Shown here: positions 42,159 through 51,773 of the stretch, one piece after another | How positions within the stretch are numbered: the first letter of the stretch is position 1 | How the letters are laid out: every line of letters starts with the position of its first letter | Program-made: the position numbers and the translations under genes | Assembly (NCBI RefSeq): GCF_009724685.1 | Contig: NZ_WMEF01000008.1 | Location: 62,001 to 126,000, forward strand | Direction of reading: 5' to 3' | From: Lysinibacillus cavernae | GTDB lineage: Bacteria; Bacillota; Bacilli; Bacillales_A; Planococcaceae | DNA: 64,000 nt | The notes under the pieces: model-generated | Databases searched by the model: none | The model's input: only the letters and a program-made list of their open reading frames with translations | What the model was told of the DNA's origin: nothing

Positions 42159-43739
42159 GTGAAAAAACAAAAATGGATAGCGCTACTACTTGTTTGCATG
42201 ATGGTTTTTTTATCAGCATGTAGTGGCGGTACATCATCAAAAGACGATAGTAAAAATAATAGCAAATCTTCTGGTGAAAACCCAGCAGGAACACGTGGTA
42301 ATGAATTAGTTATTCGTGTTGCAGGAGATCCGCAAAACTGGGATCCGATTGATACGTTTTTACTTGCTTGGAGTACAGTTGCAACATCGGTATTTGAAGG
42401 ATTAGTAAGTCGTTCTTTAGATTTAGAAATCCAACCAGGGTTAGCAGAGTCTTGGGAATATAAAGATGATAAAACAATTGTATTCAAACTGCGACAAGGT
42501 GTTACCTTCCATAATGGGGAACCCTTTAATGCAGAAGCAGTTAAATTTACATTTGATCGTTTGCTAGGTGAAGAAGGTCAAAAAGGTCCTCAATATTCAA
42601 ACTATACTTCTATTGATAATGTGGAAGTAACTGGTGAATATGAAGTGACAATGCACTTAAATGCAATTGATCCAGTCCTATTAACAAAACTATCAGGTTA
42701 TGGTGCTGTTATCGTTCCTCCTAAATATATTCAAGAAAAGGGAGCTGAGAATTTTGATATGAATCCTGTTGGAACAGGTCCATTCAAAATGACTGATTAT
42801 CAACGAGATAAACAAGTGGTTATTGAGCGTTATGAGGGTTATTGGAATAAAGATGCTATTAAACTAGATAAAGTAACATATAAAGTTATTCCAGAAACAG
42901 CAACAGCATTGGCAGAATTACAAACAGGAAATATTGATATTATGACACGTTTAGAAGTTTCGCAAGCTGCAACAGCAGAAGGGTCTGACTTTATTGAGTT
43001 AATGGATGTGTCGACTCCTACAGCTTACTCAATCCGTTTTGATACAGCTCAAAAACCAGTGGATGATGTCCGTGTTCGTCAAGCTATTAACTATGCCATT
43101 GATAAGGAAAGGATTGTGAAAGAAATTTTAGGTGGCTACGGTAACCTCATTAGTTCTTTCCAAAGTAATCTCTCTTTTGGCTATAACAAAGATTTAGAGC
43201 CATACCCATATGATCCTGAAAAAGCAAAAAAATTACTTGCTGAAGCTAACGTTCCCGAAGGTACTACACTTGAGTTCTTTATTCCAGGTACGGATGGGAC
43301 ATTTAAAGAGATTGCACAAGCAGTAGCATTTTACCTAGAAGAAGTAGGATTAAAAGTTTCTATTAATAGCGTGGAAAACACTACATTCCAATCAGAATTA
43401 ATACCACAAGGAAAAGCTGGTCATATGTATAAAAATGGCTGGGGTGGTTGGACTTTAGATTTTGATAATACAGCTTATTTAATGTATCACGAAGGAGAAT
43501 TTTGGAACCCATCCTATAAAAATGAAAAAGTAGAACAATTATTAGCGGCAGAACGTGCCACTATTGATAATGACGAAAGACAAAAAGTCTTTAAAGAATT
43601 AACAGAAGTATTATATGAAGATGCTGCGGAAGTTAATTTATATTCAGAGGTTGAATTATACGCAGTGAATAAACGAATAAAAGGTTTCCAACCACCACAT
43701 GATGGTCGTTTTAGATTTGAAGGTGTCACTGTCGAGTAA
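42159..43739 (+). CDS. Peptide-binding lipoprotein of an ABC transporter (DppA/OppA type)
   Basis: 526 residues from GTG 42159. Lipoprotein signal with lipobox LSAC (Cys21), a Ser/Asn/Lys linker, and the SBP_bac_5 fold. Conserved points include LAESWEYKDDKTIVFKLRQG, the VGTGPFK motif and the DxRVRQAINYAIDKE block. It captures oligopeptides outside the cell for the DppBC pore. It is separated from dppB by a 68-nt spacer with a hairpin. Confidence 0.94.
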   Translation: MKKQKWIALLLVCMMVFLSACSGGTSSKDDSKNNSKSSGENPAGTRGNELVIRVAGDPQNWDPIDTFLLAWSTVATSVFEGLVSRSLDLEIQPGLAESWEYKDDKTIVFKLRQGVTFHNGEPFNAEAVKFTFDRLLGEEGQKGPQYSNYTSIDNVEVTGEYEVTMHLNAIDPVLLTKLSGYGAVIVPPKYIQEKGAENFDMNPVGTGPFKMTDYQRDKQVVIERYEGYWNKDAIKLDKVTYKVIPETATALAELQTGNIDIMTRLEVSQAATAEGSDFIELMDVSTPTAYSIRFDTAQKPVDDVRVRQAINYAIDKERIVKEILGGYGNLISSFQSNLSFGYNKDLEPYPYDPEKAKKLLAEANVPEGTTLEFFIPGTDGTFKEIAQAVAFYLEEVGLKVSINSVENTTFQSELIPQGKAGHMYKNGWGGWTLDFDNTAYLMYHEGEFWNPSYKNEKVEQLLAAERATIDNDERQKVFKELTEVLYEDAAEVNLYSEVELYAVNKRIKGFQPPHDGRFRFEGVTVE

Positions 43740-43751
43740 GTAAAAAATTAT

Positions 43752-43782
43752 GAGATAGTATGCTTGTCATACTATCTCTTTC
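43752..43782 (+). terminator. Intercistronic hairpin after the binding-protein gene
   Basis: A perfect 11-bp stem, GAGATAGTATG (43752-43762) with CATACTATCTC (43768-43778), followed by TTTCATTT. The weak T-run suggests partial termination or mRNA stabilisation, which would give more binding protein than permease. Confidence 0.6.
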
Positions 43783-43807
43783 ATTTCAAATTTAGGAGGA
43801 TGGAATT

Positions 43808-44740
43808 ATGCTTTCCTATATATTAAGACGTTTATCGCATACTGTGTTGGTGATAATTGCTGTTTCATTAATTATATTTTTCTCAATTCGATTAACAGGT
43901 GACCCTGTAAGTATTATGTTTGGTGCTGGTGAACCTTCACAGCAAGCAATAGAAGAGCTGACAGCCAAACTAGGTTTGGATAAGCCAGTTTGGGAGCAAT
44001 ACATCATATTTATGAAAGATTTAGTAACACTCGATTTTGGTACATCGTATCGTTCAAATAGTCCAGTCCTAGAGATGTTGCTCGAACGAGCATGGCCGAC
44101 AATTGCACTTGCTTTAGGTGGAATGGCAGTAGCGTTGTTAATCGCTATTCCATTAGGTATTCTATCAGCAGTTTACAAAGGAAAATCTATTGATGTTTTT
44201 AGTCGTATTTTTTCTCTATTAGGCATTTCTTTCCCTAATTTCTGGTTAGCCTTTATGTTGATTTTAATTTTTGCTGTTCAATTAAAGTGGTTGCCGGTAT
44301 CTGGATTTGATGGGTTTAGTTCATTGATATTACCATCAATTGCTTTGGGTTTAATTCTATCAGGTATATTAGTTCGATTAATTCGTACGTCTATGCTTGA
44401 GGTACTTAAAATGCAATATGTCACAACAGCACGCGCGAAAGGAATAAGAGAATGGCTAGTTATCATTCGACATGCCTTCCGCAATGCTCTATTGCCAACT
44501 GTAACATTTGTTGGTTTACAGTTTGGAGGGCTATTAGGGGGTGCAGTTATTGTAGAGCAAGTTTTTTCATGGCCTGGAATTGGAAGATTAATTGTTGATT
44601 CCATTAATCAACGAGACTATCCGGTAGTACAGGGGGGAGTAATACTTTTAGCGCTTATCATGATTTTAGTTAATCTGATTGTTGATTTATGCTACTCATT
44701 GATTAACCCGAAAATTCGAACGGGAAGAGGTGATAATTAA
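43808..44740 (+). CDS. Peptide ABC transporter permease (DppB/OppB type)
   Basis: 310 residues, ATG after AGGAGG. Six membrane segments; N-terminal YILRRLSHTVLVIIAVSLI and the EAA loop near TARAKGIREW are typical of DppB. It forms the pore with the next gene product. Its stop overlaps the dppC start (TAATG). Confidence 0.95.
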   Translation: MLSYILRRLSHTVLVIIAVSLIIFFSIRLTGDPVSIMFGAGEPSQQAIEELTAKLGLDKPVWEQYIIFMKDLVTLDFGTSYRSNSPVLEMLLERAWPTIALALGGMAVALLIAIPLGILSAVYKGKSIDVFSRIFSLLGISFPNFWLAFMLILIFAVQLKWLPVSGFDGFSSLILPSIALGLILSGILVRLIRTSMLEVLKMQYVTTARAKGIREWLVIIRHAFRNALLPTVTFVGLQFGGLLGGAVIVEQVFSWPGIGRLIVDSINQRDYPVVQGGVILLALIMILVNLIVDLCYSLINPKIRTGRGDN

Positions 44741-45654
44741 TGACACAGGTAATGGAAACAGAAACAGAAACAGAAACAATAGCAGAAAAAAAAGTTAGTA
44801 GAGTAAAAAGTGTTTTGAAATTCATTAAGAACAATCCTACAGGGATAATAGGTTTGTTATTAGTTGTAACCACTATACTATGTGCTATTTTCGCTCCTTA
44901 TATTGCACCGTATGACCCAGGAGCAGCTAGCTTAGGTCATCGTCTAGATTTGCCTAAATGGTTAGACGAAACAGGTAAATCTCAATATTTGCTTGGGGGA
45001 GATCAAGTTGGACGGGATTTGCTAAGTAGAATTATTTATGGTGCGCGCATATCACTATTAGTTGGTATTTGTGGTGTATTCATTTCTTTAGTCCTTGGTA
45101 CGTTTCTAGGATTAGTTTCTGGATACTTTGGAAAATGGATGGATGATTTAATTATGAGGTTAGCTGAAGTTCAAATGGGGCTACCATTTATTTTACTAGC
45201 AATTGTAATTATGAGTGTATTTGGAACAGGTATTGAAAAAATTATTATTATCCTTGGGCTTACATATTGGGTTAGTTTTGCAAGATTAATTCGAGGAGAA
45301 ATTTTGGCTTTAAAGGAACAAGAATATATTCAAGCTGCAAAGGCAATTGGAGGAACGCATTTTAAAATTATCCTTAAGCATATATTACCAAATGTTGCAT
45401 CCTCTATTTTAGTGTTAGCAACTATGTGTATTGCAGAGTTTATCTTGTTGGAGGCGTCACTAACATTTTTAGGGTTAGGTGTCGAACCGACAGTTCCTTC
45501 GTGGGGCGGAATGTTAGCAGATAGTCGTAATTATATGACTTCAGCTTGGTGGATTTCTGTATTCCCAGGAATAGCAATTATGTTAACTGTACTAGGTTTT
45601 AACTTATTAGGAGATTGGTTACGAGATCGCTTAGATCCAAATATGAAAGTTTAG
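44740..45654 (+). CDS. Peptide ABC transporter permease (DppC/OppC type)
   Basis: 304 residues. An N-terminal run of Glu-Thr repeats (from repeated ACAGAA units in the DNA) precedes six membrane segments, the APYDP motif after the first one and the EAA loop QAAKAIGGTHFKIILKHILPN. Partner of the preceding permease. The Glu-Thr run could vary in length by slippage. Confidence 0.94.
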   Translation: MTQVMETETETETIAEKKVSRVKSVLKFIKNNPTGIIGLLLVVTTILCAIFAPYIAPYDPGAASLGHRLDLPKWLDETGKSQYLLGGDQVGRDLLSRIIYGARISLLVGICGVFISLVLGTFLGLVSGYFGKWMDDLIMRLAEVQMGLPFILLAIVIMSVFGTGIEKIIIILGLTYWVSFARLIRGEILALKEQEYIQAAKAIGGTHFKIILKHILPNVASSILVLATMCIAEFILLEASLTFLGLGVEPTVPSWGGMLADSRNYMTSAWWISVFPGIAIMLTVLGFNLLGDWLRDRLDPNMKV

Positions 45655-45662
45655 GTGATACT

Positions 45663-48488
45663 GTGAACTCTATTATATTTTCAAGTTTATTTAAAAAGAA
45701 TGAAACGATAAAAAAACCTTCTTTATTTATAGATTTACCTATAAATCTTGCTCCATTAGGATTAATTGATTTTTGTGCAAGGTTAGGCTTTGAGTCAAAT
45801 GAAATAGATTTTGATTTATTCCAATCATCAAATCAACAGTACTCGATGGAATTTTTACAGCATAGTAGCACATTTATTTCAAAGAATGAGACCACCTTTA
45901 CAGTTTATTATGAGACTGAATCATCTCTGTCAACTTTGTTAAGTACGATAGCAAGTGAGGGTGTGCCTGAAACACATATAGACAAACCATCATCTTATTA
46001 TGAAAGTTTAAGTCATCTCTGGTCAGCATATGGAACTGGTGAGAAAGATGAGGCACACCCACAACAACATTTAAGTTTGAAAATTAATTTACAGCAAGAA
46101 ATACAGACAAATGCCATTATAAAAGAGGTTTGTTATCTTGCATTACGGTTAGGCTTATATTCTACCTCTGTTTCATTACCGGTTGTCACAAAAGATAATC
46201 GACAGTTATCGATTGATATTAAGCAAGGAACTGTAAATTTAATGGAGTTAAATTCTAAAAACGCCATTCAAATTTGCGGTACAAAAGAAAGCTTACCGAC
46301 TGTTCTGCATTCAATAGCAAAAGAAAAGCATGTCTCTGAAGGTGGCTTACTTGGTATTTGGGAATTAAACGAAAAGCAAGTGAATGCAGCAGATATATTG
46401 TATGAAACAACATGGGAAGATGAATCGGAAGCATCGTATATTATAACTGCTTTACAAGATGAACCAAATAAAATGTTGGATGCTGAAATTTATATTACAG
46501 CTTCTAAAAAAAATCGAGATGAATACTGCTTAGAATTGTATAATAAATTTTCAAATTTAAACACGATTAAAGTTCGCTCTGCATTTAAAACAGGGTTATA
46601 CTGGATATTAGAGGAAGTGCTTCCATCTGTTTCTGACCATTTCGAACAAGTAAAAATAGTTTGTAAAGATGGGGCTGGTGAAAAAGGTTTAGAACAACAT
46701 AATCGGTGGATCATGGAACTTTACCCAGTGGATGAATTGATTGAAATGCAATATGGCGTATCAAAAGAGCAAGTACAATTTGAACTTTCTAGCACACAGC
46801 AGCACATTTATAGTGTATATGTAGATGATGTATTAATTGCTGAACTTAATCCTTTGATTAGTGAATTGGATTATGTTGACGGTCAGAAAAAAGTCTATCC
46901 AACTACAGCTGGGTATAGATTATTTGAAAGTAGTAATCTGATTCTAGAGAATATAGTATTGTCAGATCGTGAGCGTTTCTATAAAACGTACATTAAAGAA
47001 TTTCTTCCTCAGATAGTGAAGAAATTAAAAATTGATGTAAATAATGTCAATCAAGGTCAATTGTTTCCTTTATTTGATCGAATTGAAATTGACTTTACTT
47101 CCTCTGGAATTGAAGAAGATTTAAACGTTAAACAAGAAGCAAATTCGTCGTTTGAGGCGCTATACGAGGATCTATATTTTAACACACTAGATTATTTTAA
47201 TGAGCTAGGTCGTCGATTAGTTAATCAGCCTTATAAAGCCCCTGGTGGCGTTATACCTTATATTCATATAGAACAAGATATATATATGCCTATCAAAAGT
47301 TTAATACGGGTATATCAATGGCAAGATAAACCGAATGTAGATCCAGTTACAAAGCGAATCTTGTTTAATCAAAAAGGGCACTTTGAAACTGTGGAAATGG
47401 ATACAGGTAATCAACCCAAGATAATTGAGGTCAAAACACATTTAAAACACAAAATGAAAAATGTTTTTCAATTATTAGCTCGTTTTAAAAATTACTCTGA
47501 GGTCAAATTAAATTATGGCGATATTTCTTATAAAGGTAATGTCATTCCATTTTTCGAAGTGACTGAACCAATTACAAGTGAATATTTTTCAGGGCTTAAA
47601 AAAACGGATGAAAAACATACGATTGTATTTGAGGCTGGGCATCATCCAAACGAAGTATCTAGTACGCCTGCTGTATTAGAGCTAATGGAAGATATGATTT
47701 GTCACCATCCAGAAATTTTAAAAAAGATTAACATAATCATTATTCCATTATCAAACCCAGATGGTTATGAAATTATGGAGAGTTTAACTAAAGAACATCC
47801 AAAATGGAAGCATCATGCTGCAAGGTTTAATGCAGTTGGTTTAGAATTTGCACATGTGAAATTCCAAAAAAGCGTATTTGGTGAGGCAAATGTTTTACCC
47901 CTAATTTTAAAAAAGTGGGCACCTGATATAGTAATTGATGATCATGGAATACCTGCTCGTGAGTGGGTTCAACCTTTCGCAGGTTATGCATGTCCACCTA
48001 TTTTTCCTGTTTCTTACACACTCCCAAGTGCAAAGATATATGGAATTGGTCGTTATGCTGATCACGATACGAAGGAAGTTCAGGCTAAAAATCTGGAACT
48101 TGTAGCTGAAAAAGTGAATATGATTTTTGAAGGATCCACATTTGCTCAAGAAAACGCTTACTGGCGTGATCGATACTATAAATATGGAACAAAATGGGAT
48201 CCTCGAAAATACCCAATTGAGGAAATGGGAAATATCAATTTTTATCGTAGTATGGAAGTTACTCCGACATACTCATCAGTTAGTATTTTACGTTATCCGC
48301 AGTGGGTGGCTCTAGATATAATTTCCGAAGTGGCCGATGAAATCGTTTACGATGAAGAATTAGTTTCGTGTATTGAAGCACATAAATTATTTAATCAGGC
48401 CATTATAGAAGCTGCAATAGCTACTCCAGTAGATAAAAATAAACAATCTGGACGCTACATAAAAAAACGTCCGATAGAAATTAGGTGA
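45663..48488 (+). CDS. Large M14-family zinc carboxypeptidase
   Basis: 941 residues from GTG 45663; upstream in-frame starts lie inside dppC. The C-terminal third is an M14 metallopeptidase: GHHPNE gives the HxxE zinc motif (His661, Glu664), followed by NPDGYE and a third ligand His761 in IDDHGIPARE. The first 600 residues contain no motif I can name with confidence. No signal peptide is seen, so it should act in the cytoplasm on imported peptides, removing C-terminal residues. It lies between the peptide transporter and the pyroglutamyl peptidase. Confidence 0.85.
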   Translation: MNSIIFSSLFKKNETIKKPSLFIDLPINLAPLGLIDFCARLGFESNEIDFDLFQSSNQQYSMEFLQHSSTFISKNETTFTVYYETESSLSTLLSTIASEGVPETHIDKPSSYYESLSHLWSAYGTGEKDEAHPQQHLSLKINLQQEIQTNAIIKEVCYLALRLGLYSTSVSLPVVTKDNRQLSIDIKQGTVNLMELNSKNAIQICGTKESLPTVLHSIAKEKHVSEGGLLGIWELNEKQVNAADILYETTWEDESEASYIITALQDEPNKMLDAEIYITASKKNRDEYCLELYNKFSNLNTIKVRSAFKTGLYWILEEVLPSVSDHFEQVKIVCKDGAGEKGLEQHNRWIMELYPVDELIEMQYGVSKEQVQFELSSTQQHIYSVYVDDVLIAELNPLISELDYVDGQKKVYPTTAGYRLFESSNLILENIVLSDRERFYKTYIKEFLPQIVKKLKIDVNNVNQGQLFPLFDRIEIDFTSSGIEEDLNVKQEANSSFEALYEDLYFNTLDYFNELGRRLVNQPYKAPGGVIPYIHIEQDIYMPIKSLIRVYQWQDKPNVDPVTKRILFNQKGHFETVEMDTGNQPKIIEVKTHLKHKMKNVFQLLARFKNYSEVKLNYGDISYKGNVIPFFEVTEPITSEYFSGLKKTDEKHTIVFEAGHHPNEVSSTPAVLELMEDMICHHPEILKKINIIIIPLSNPDGYEIMESLTKEHPKWKHHAARFNAVGLEFAHVKFQKSVFGEANVLPLILKKWAPDIVIDDHGIPAREWVQPFAGYACPPIFPVSYTLPSAKIYGIGRYADHDTKEVQAKNLELVAEKVNMIFEGSTFAQENAYWRDRYYKYGTKWDPRKYPIEEMGNINFYRSMEVTPTYSSVSILRYPQWVALDIISEVADEIVYDEELVSCIEAHKLFNQAIIEAAIATPVDKNKQSGRYIKKRPIEIR

Positions 48489-48493
48489 CCAAC

Positions 48494-49108
48494 ATGACAA
48501 AAATATTATTAACTGGGTTTGAGCCATTTCTTGATTATAAGATCAATCCGACGATGCAAATTGTAGAAGCATTAGATGGAATTAAGATAGATGGCTATGC
48601 TATTGTCGGACGAATTATGTCTGTAGATTTTCAACAATCGGCTGGGCAGTTGAAGCAATTTATTGAGGAAGTGAAGCCGCAAATCATTATTTCTTTAGGA
48701 TTAGCAGGTGGGCGATTTAAAATAACGCCAGAGCGTATTGCCATAAATGTGAAAGATGGGGAGCCTGATAATAATGGCTACACACCTGTTGATGAAAGTA
48801 TTTATGAGGATGGGGCAGATGCTTTTCTAACGAATTTACCGATTCGCAATATGGTGAATCGATTACAGGCAGAGGGGTATCCAGCAGAAATCTCCAATAC
48901 AGCAGGTACCTATTTATGCAATAACATTATGTATGAGGGGCTTGTATATGCACAGCAACATGAAGGGGTTCATGCTGGCTTTATCCATATTCCAGCATCC
49001 TTTGAGCTGGCTATCCAACATGGCAAAATTCCAGGCTGGAATAGCCAAGATTTAGTGGCAGCTGTAAAGCTTTGTATTGAGGAGACAGTTCGTGCAACCA
49101 ATCATTGA
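48494..49108 (+). CDS. pcp: Pyroglutamyl-peptidase I (Pcp)
   Basis: 204 residues from ATG 48494, 7 nt after AGGTG. C15 cysteine peptidase with the full catalytic set Glu80 (ITPERIAIN), Cys142 (GTYLCNN) and His165 (FIHIPA). It removes N-terminal pyroglutamate from peptides, releasing 5-oxoproline. It overlaps the M14 gene's end in its leader and overlaps pxpB by 17 nt, so it is translated with the 5-oxoprolinase genes that consume its product. Confidence 0.96.
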   Translation: MTKILLTGFEPFLDYKINPTMQIVEALDGIKIDGYAIVGRIMSVDFQQSAGQLKQFIEEVKPQIIISLGLAGGRFKITPERIAINVKDGEPDNNGYTPVDESIYEDGADAFLTNLPIRNMVNRLQAEGYPAEISNTAGTYLCNNIMYEGLVYAQQHEGVHAGFIHIPASFELAIQHGKIPGWNSQDLVAAVKLCIEETVRATNH

Positions 49109-49781
49109 TTTTCCTCATTCGATGTGGATTAGCCAGCATACCGTTCGCTTTGCATTCAATGACGAAATCTCCCACACAAACTTCTGTGCAGTACAAGCAT
49201 TTAGTCAGTTTCTGAAAAAACAGCTACGGCACCATCTAGTAGAAAGTGTCGCAAGTTATCATACAGTTACAGCTTATGTGAAACAAAAAATAGATATTGT
49301 ACCATTAAGAACACAGTGGCTGGAGATGCAAGCTTCCACAAATGAAGGAACAAATCGTCTTTTAAAAATACCCGTGTGCTATGATGAAGAATTTGCCTTA
49401 GATATTCAGCGAGTGATGGACTTTACAGGTTTATCATTTGAGGACATAAAAACAGTGCATATGTCAAAGAGCTATTATGTTTATTTAATCGGATTTTTAC
49501 CTGGCTTTCCTTATTTAGGAGAGCTTGATTCAAAATTGTTTGTGCCACGCTTAAAGAAACCAAGAGTTGCTGTATCCGCGAGTTCCGTTGGTGTAGGCGG
49601 TGGCCAAACAGGGATTTATCCAGTCGATTCACCAGGAGGCTGGAATATAATCGGAAAAACACCATTAGACTTATTTGATGTAAACGGTAAAGAGCCGTTT
49701 CTATTTGCTCTCGGTGACGAAGTTCAGTTTTATGAAGTAACCAAACAACAATTTTGGGAAATGAAAAGCAAAGGAGTGTAG
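49092..49781 (+). CDS. pxpB: 5-oxoprolinase subunit PxpB (KipI family)
   Basis: 229 residues from GTG 49092; GGAG at 49081-49084 fits it. Carboxyltransferase-like domain of the KipI/allophanate hydrolase subunit 1 family, with IGFLPGFPYLGEL and GGGQTGIYPVDSPGGW as signatures. With PxpC and PxpA it forms the ATP-dependent prokaryotic 5-oxoprolinase that opens 5-oxoproline to glutamate. Confidence 0.95.
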   Translation: MQPIIDFPHSMWISQHTVRFAFNDEISHTNFCAVQAFSQFLKKQLRHHLVESVASYHTVTAYVKQKIDIVPLRTQWLEMQASTNEGTNRLLKIPVCYDEEFALDIQRVMDFTGLSFEDIKTVHMSKSYYVYLIGFLPGFPYLGELDSKLFVPRLKKPRVAVSASSVGVGGGQTGIYPVDSPGGWNIIGKTPLDLFDVNGKEPFLFALGDEVQFYEVTKQQFWEMKSKGV

Positions 49782-49784
49782 CGA

Positions 49785-50648
49785 TTGAAGCCACTTCTGC
49801 TCGTAACAAAACAAGGTGTTTATGGCAGCTTACAAGACCAAGGAAGGTACGGCTATCGGTCATTTGGTATTCCGTTATCTGGACCTATGGATAAAGTATC
49901 GTTTCAAGCAGCACAGCAAATCTTACAAAATCATCCTGACCAAACGTCTTTTGAAATGTTCGTAGGTGGTTTTGAATTTGAGGCATTGTCTGATGGGATG
50001 TATGTATTAACGGGTGGACATTGTACATGCCTTGTTAATAATGACCCGATAGAAATGTGGAAAACGTTTCGATTAACGAAGGGTGATCAATTAGCCATTA
50101 AAAGTGTCCATCAAGGCTCGATTGTCTATTTAACCCCCCTTGGAGGGTTTTATACAAAAAAAGAGCTTGGTAGTAGCTCATGCCTTCCTCTTGGTAATCT
50201 TGGGACATCTATTACAAAAGGCAGCATTTTGTACGGACAGATAACATCACCTTTAACATACAATAGAGGGCTTTATGCACCCTATCGTCCAACTTTTCTC
50301 AGCACAATTTCGGTTAGAATTTTCAAAGGACCGCATTTTCACTTATTTACGGAAGAGAGTCAACGACAATTTTTGCACAATCCTTTTCAATTTATCGGTG
50401 GCAATCGCATGGGCTATTACATAAAAGGGCCTGTCTTACAGCTTCATGAAATGCAAGATATTCTGTCAGAAGCCACACAGTTTGGCACAATCCAAGTGCC
50501 GCAAAGTGGTGATCCTATCATCTTAATGGCAGATGCTCAAACGGTGGGGGGCTATCCTATTATTGCGACGGTACATGAAGGTGATTTACATAAAGTAGCA
50601 CAGATGCGTACGTTTAACACAATACAATTTGCACTGGAGGAAGCGTGA
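49785..50648 (+). CDS. pxpC: 5-oxoprolinase subunit PxpC (KipA family)
   Basis: 287 residues from TTG 49785, 8 nt after AAGGAG. Allophanate hydrolase subunit 2 family: GVYGSLQDQGRYGYRSFGIP, PLSGPMD and the C-terminal GGYPIIATV motif. Works as a complex with PxpB and supplies the phosphorylation step of 5-oxoproline hydrolysis. Its end touches the ATG of pxpA. Confidence 0.95.
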   Translation: MKPLLLVTKQGVYGSLQDQGRYGYRSFGIPLSGPMDKVSFQAAQQILQNHPDQTSFEMFVGGFEFEALSDGMYVLTGGHCTCLVNNDPIEMWKTFRLTKGDQLAIKSVHQGSIVYLTPLGGFYTKKELGSSSCLPLGNLGTSITKGSILYGQITSPLTYNRGLYAPYRPTFLSTISVRIFKGPHFHLFTEESQRQFLHNPFQFIGGNRMGYYIKGPVLQLHEMQDILSEATQFGTIQVPQSGDPIILMADAQTVGGYPIIATVHEGDLHKVAQMRTFNTIQFALEEA

Positions 50649-51388
50649 TGCCAATTGATATTAATTGTGATTTAGGAGAAAGTTATGATGCTTTTATCAC
50701 AGGAAAAGATGAAGAACTAATAGATTATGTGACATCGATTAATATTGCATGTGGCTATCATGCAGGTAATCATACGATCATGCATCAAACTGTTCGTAGT
50801 GCGATTCGTAAAAATGTTCATATTGGTGCGCATCCAGGCTATCCTGATCGAGAGGGATTTGGTCGCCGAAACATGGAATATAATATGACAGAAATTTACG
50901 ATATGATGGTCTACCAGATGGGTGCCTTGCAAGCGTATGTTCATATTGAAAAGGGCACACTCCATCATGTTAAGCCACATGGAGCGCTCTATAATCAATG
51001 TGCTAATGATAAGGAAAAAGCGTTAGCTGTCGTCAATGCAGTGTACGATTTCAATCCACAGTTAATTTTATATTGTTTATCTGGTAGTCAAATGGAGATG
51101 ATTGCAAAGGAAAAGGGGCTTCAAGTGTATGAGGAAGTTTTTTCGGATCGTCGTTATAATGATGATGGCACATTAGTGAGCAGACAGGAACCGAATGCCT
51201 TAATACAAAATGAAGCTGAAATGCTTCGTCATGTAAAAGGTATATTGACGACCAATGAAGTACTATCCGTACAGCAAAAAAAAATAAAAGTTGCTGCACA
51301 AACACTATGTATTCATGGAGATGGTCTGCATGCGCTGGACTATGCTAAAAAAATTGCTGCGCTCAGACGGCAACTACAACATAATTGA
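50648..51388 (+). CDS. pxpA: 5-oxoprolinase subunit PxpA (LamB/YcsF family)
   Basis: 246 residues from ATG 50648; GGAGGAAG lies 6 nt upstream. LamB/YcsF fold with the N-terminal DINCDLGES, NIACGYHAGN and KPHGALYNQ blocks, and the C-terminal LCIHGDGLHALD. It completes the PxpBCA set in the usual gene order for Bacillus ycs/kip clusters. Followed by a terminator. Confidence 0.96.
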   Translation: MPIDINCDLGESYDAFITGKDEELIDYVTSINIACGYHAGNHTIMHQTVRSAIRKNVHIGAHPGYPDREGFGRRNMEYNMTEIYDMMVYQMGALQAYVHIEKGTLHHVKPHGALYNQCANDKEKALAVVNAVYDFNPQLILYCLSGSQMEMIAKEKGLQVYEEVFSDRRYNDDGTLVSRQEPNALIQNEAEMLRHVKGILTTNEVLSVQQKKIKVAAQTLCIHGDGLHALDYAKKIAALRRQLQHN

Positions 51389-51390
51389 AA

Positions 51391-51429
51391 TAATGGATGC
51401 CCTAAGTTATTTAAGGCATCCATTTTGTT
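51391..51429. terminator. Terminator between pxpA and the DUF4183 genes
   Basis: AATGGATGCC pairs with GGCATCCATT, with an inner TAA/TTA pair, followed by TTGTTT. Converging transcripts may share it. Confidence 0.8.
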
Positions 51430-51749
51430 TAGATGATAGTTAATAATTCAACAGCTTCAAGCACAATTGGCGTACCAGCTGAAAGTGTAGCTGTAACAGT
51501 ATTGAACGTTACTGCCGTTGCAGATACTGTATAGGCATCACCTTCCTGTAGAACACCATTAATATATAAATTATAGTAGCCATTTACAACTACTGGAAAA
51601 GTTGTTGCCGCTGTACCGCTATCGTTTAAAAACGTTGTTGAAGCAACTGTAGTGCCATCTGTAATGATAAGAGGTGCAGCTAAGACGTTAAAAAATCTTG
51701 TAGAAGTACCTGTTACATTGACATGAATATTTATAATGGAAAGCGCCAC
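51429..51749 (-). CDS. DUF4183-family protein (downstream copy)
   Basis: 106 residues. I chose GTG 51749, about 9 nt after AGGAGG, over a GTG at 51758 that abuts the ribosome site. It is a beta-rich protein with the DUF4183 core NLYINGVLQEGDAYTVS and GTPIVLE near the C-terminus. Thr, Val and Ala rich. DUF4183 proteins are found in spore formers, often near surface or collagen-like proteins, so a spore-surface role is possible but not shown. Paralogue of the next gene. Confidence 0.78.
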   Translation of the reverse strand: MALSIINIHVNVTGTSTRFFNVLAAPLIITDGTTVASTTFLNDSGTAATTFPVVVNGYYNLYINGVLQEGDAYTVSATAVTFNTVTATLSAGTPIVLEAVELLTII

Positions 51750-51773
51750 CTGTTTCACCTCCTTTCAGGGCTT

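Noticed and set aside
49423-49863. 146-codon minus-strand frame over pxpB-pxpC
   Set aside because: It lies opposite two clear genes and resembles no family.
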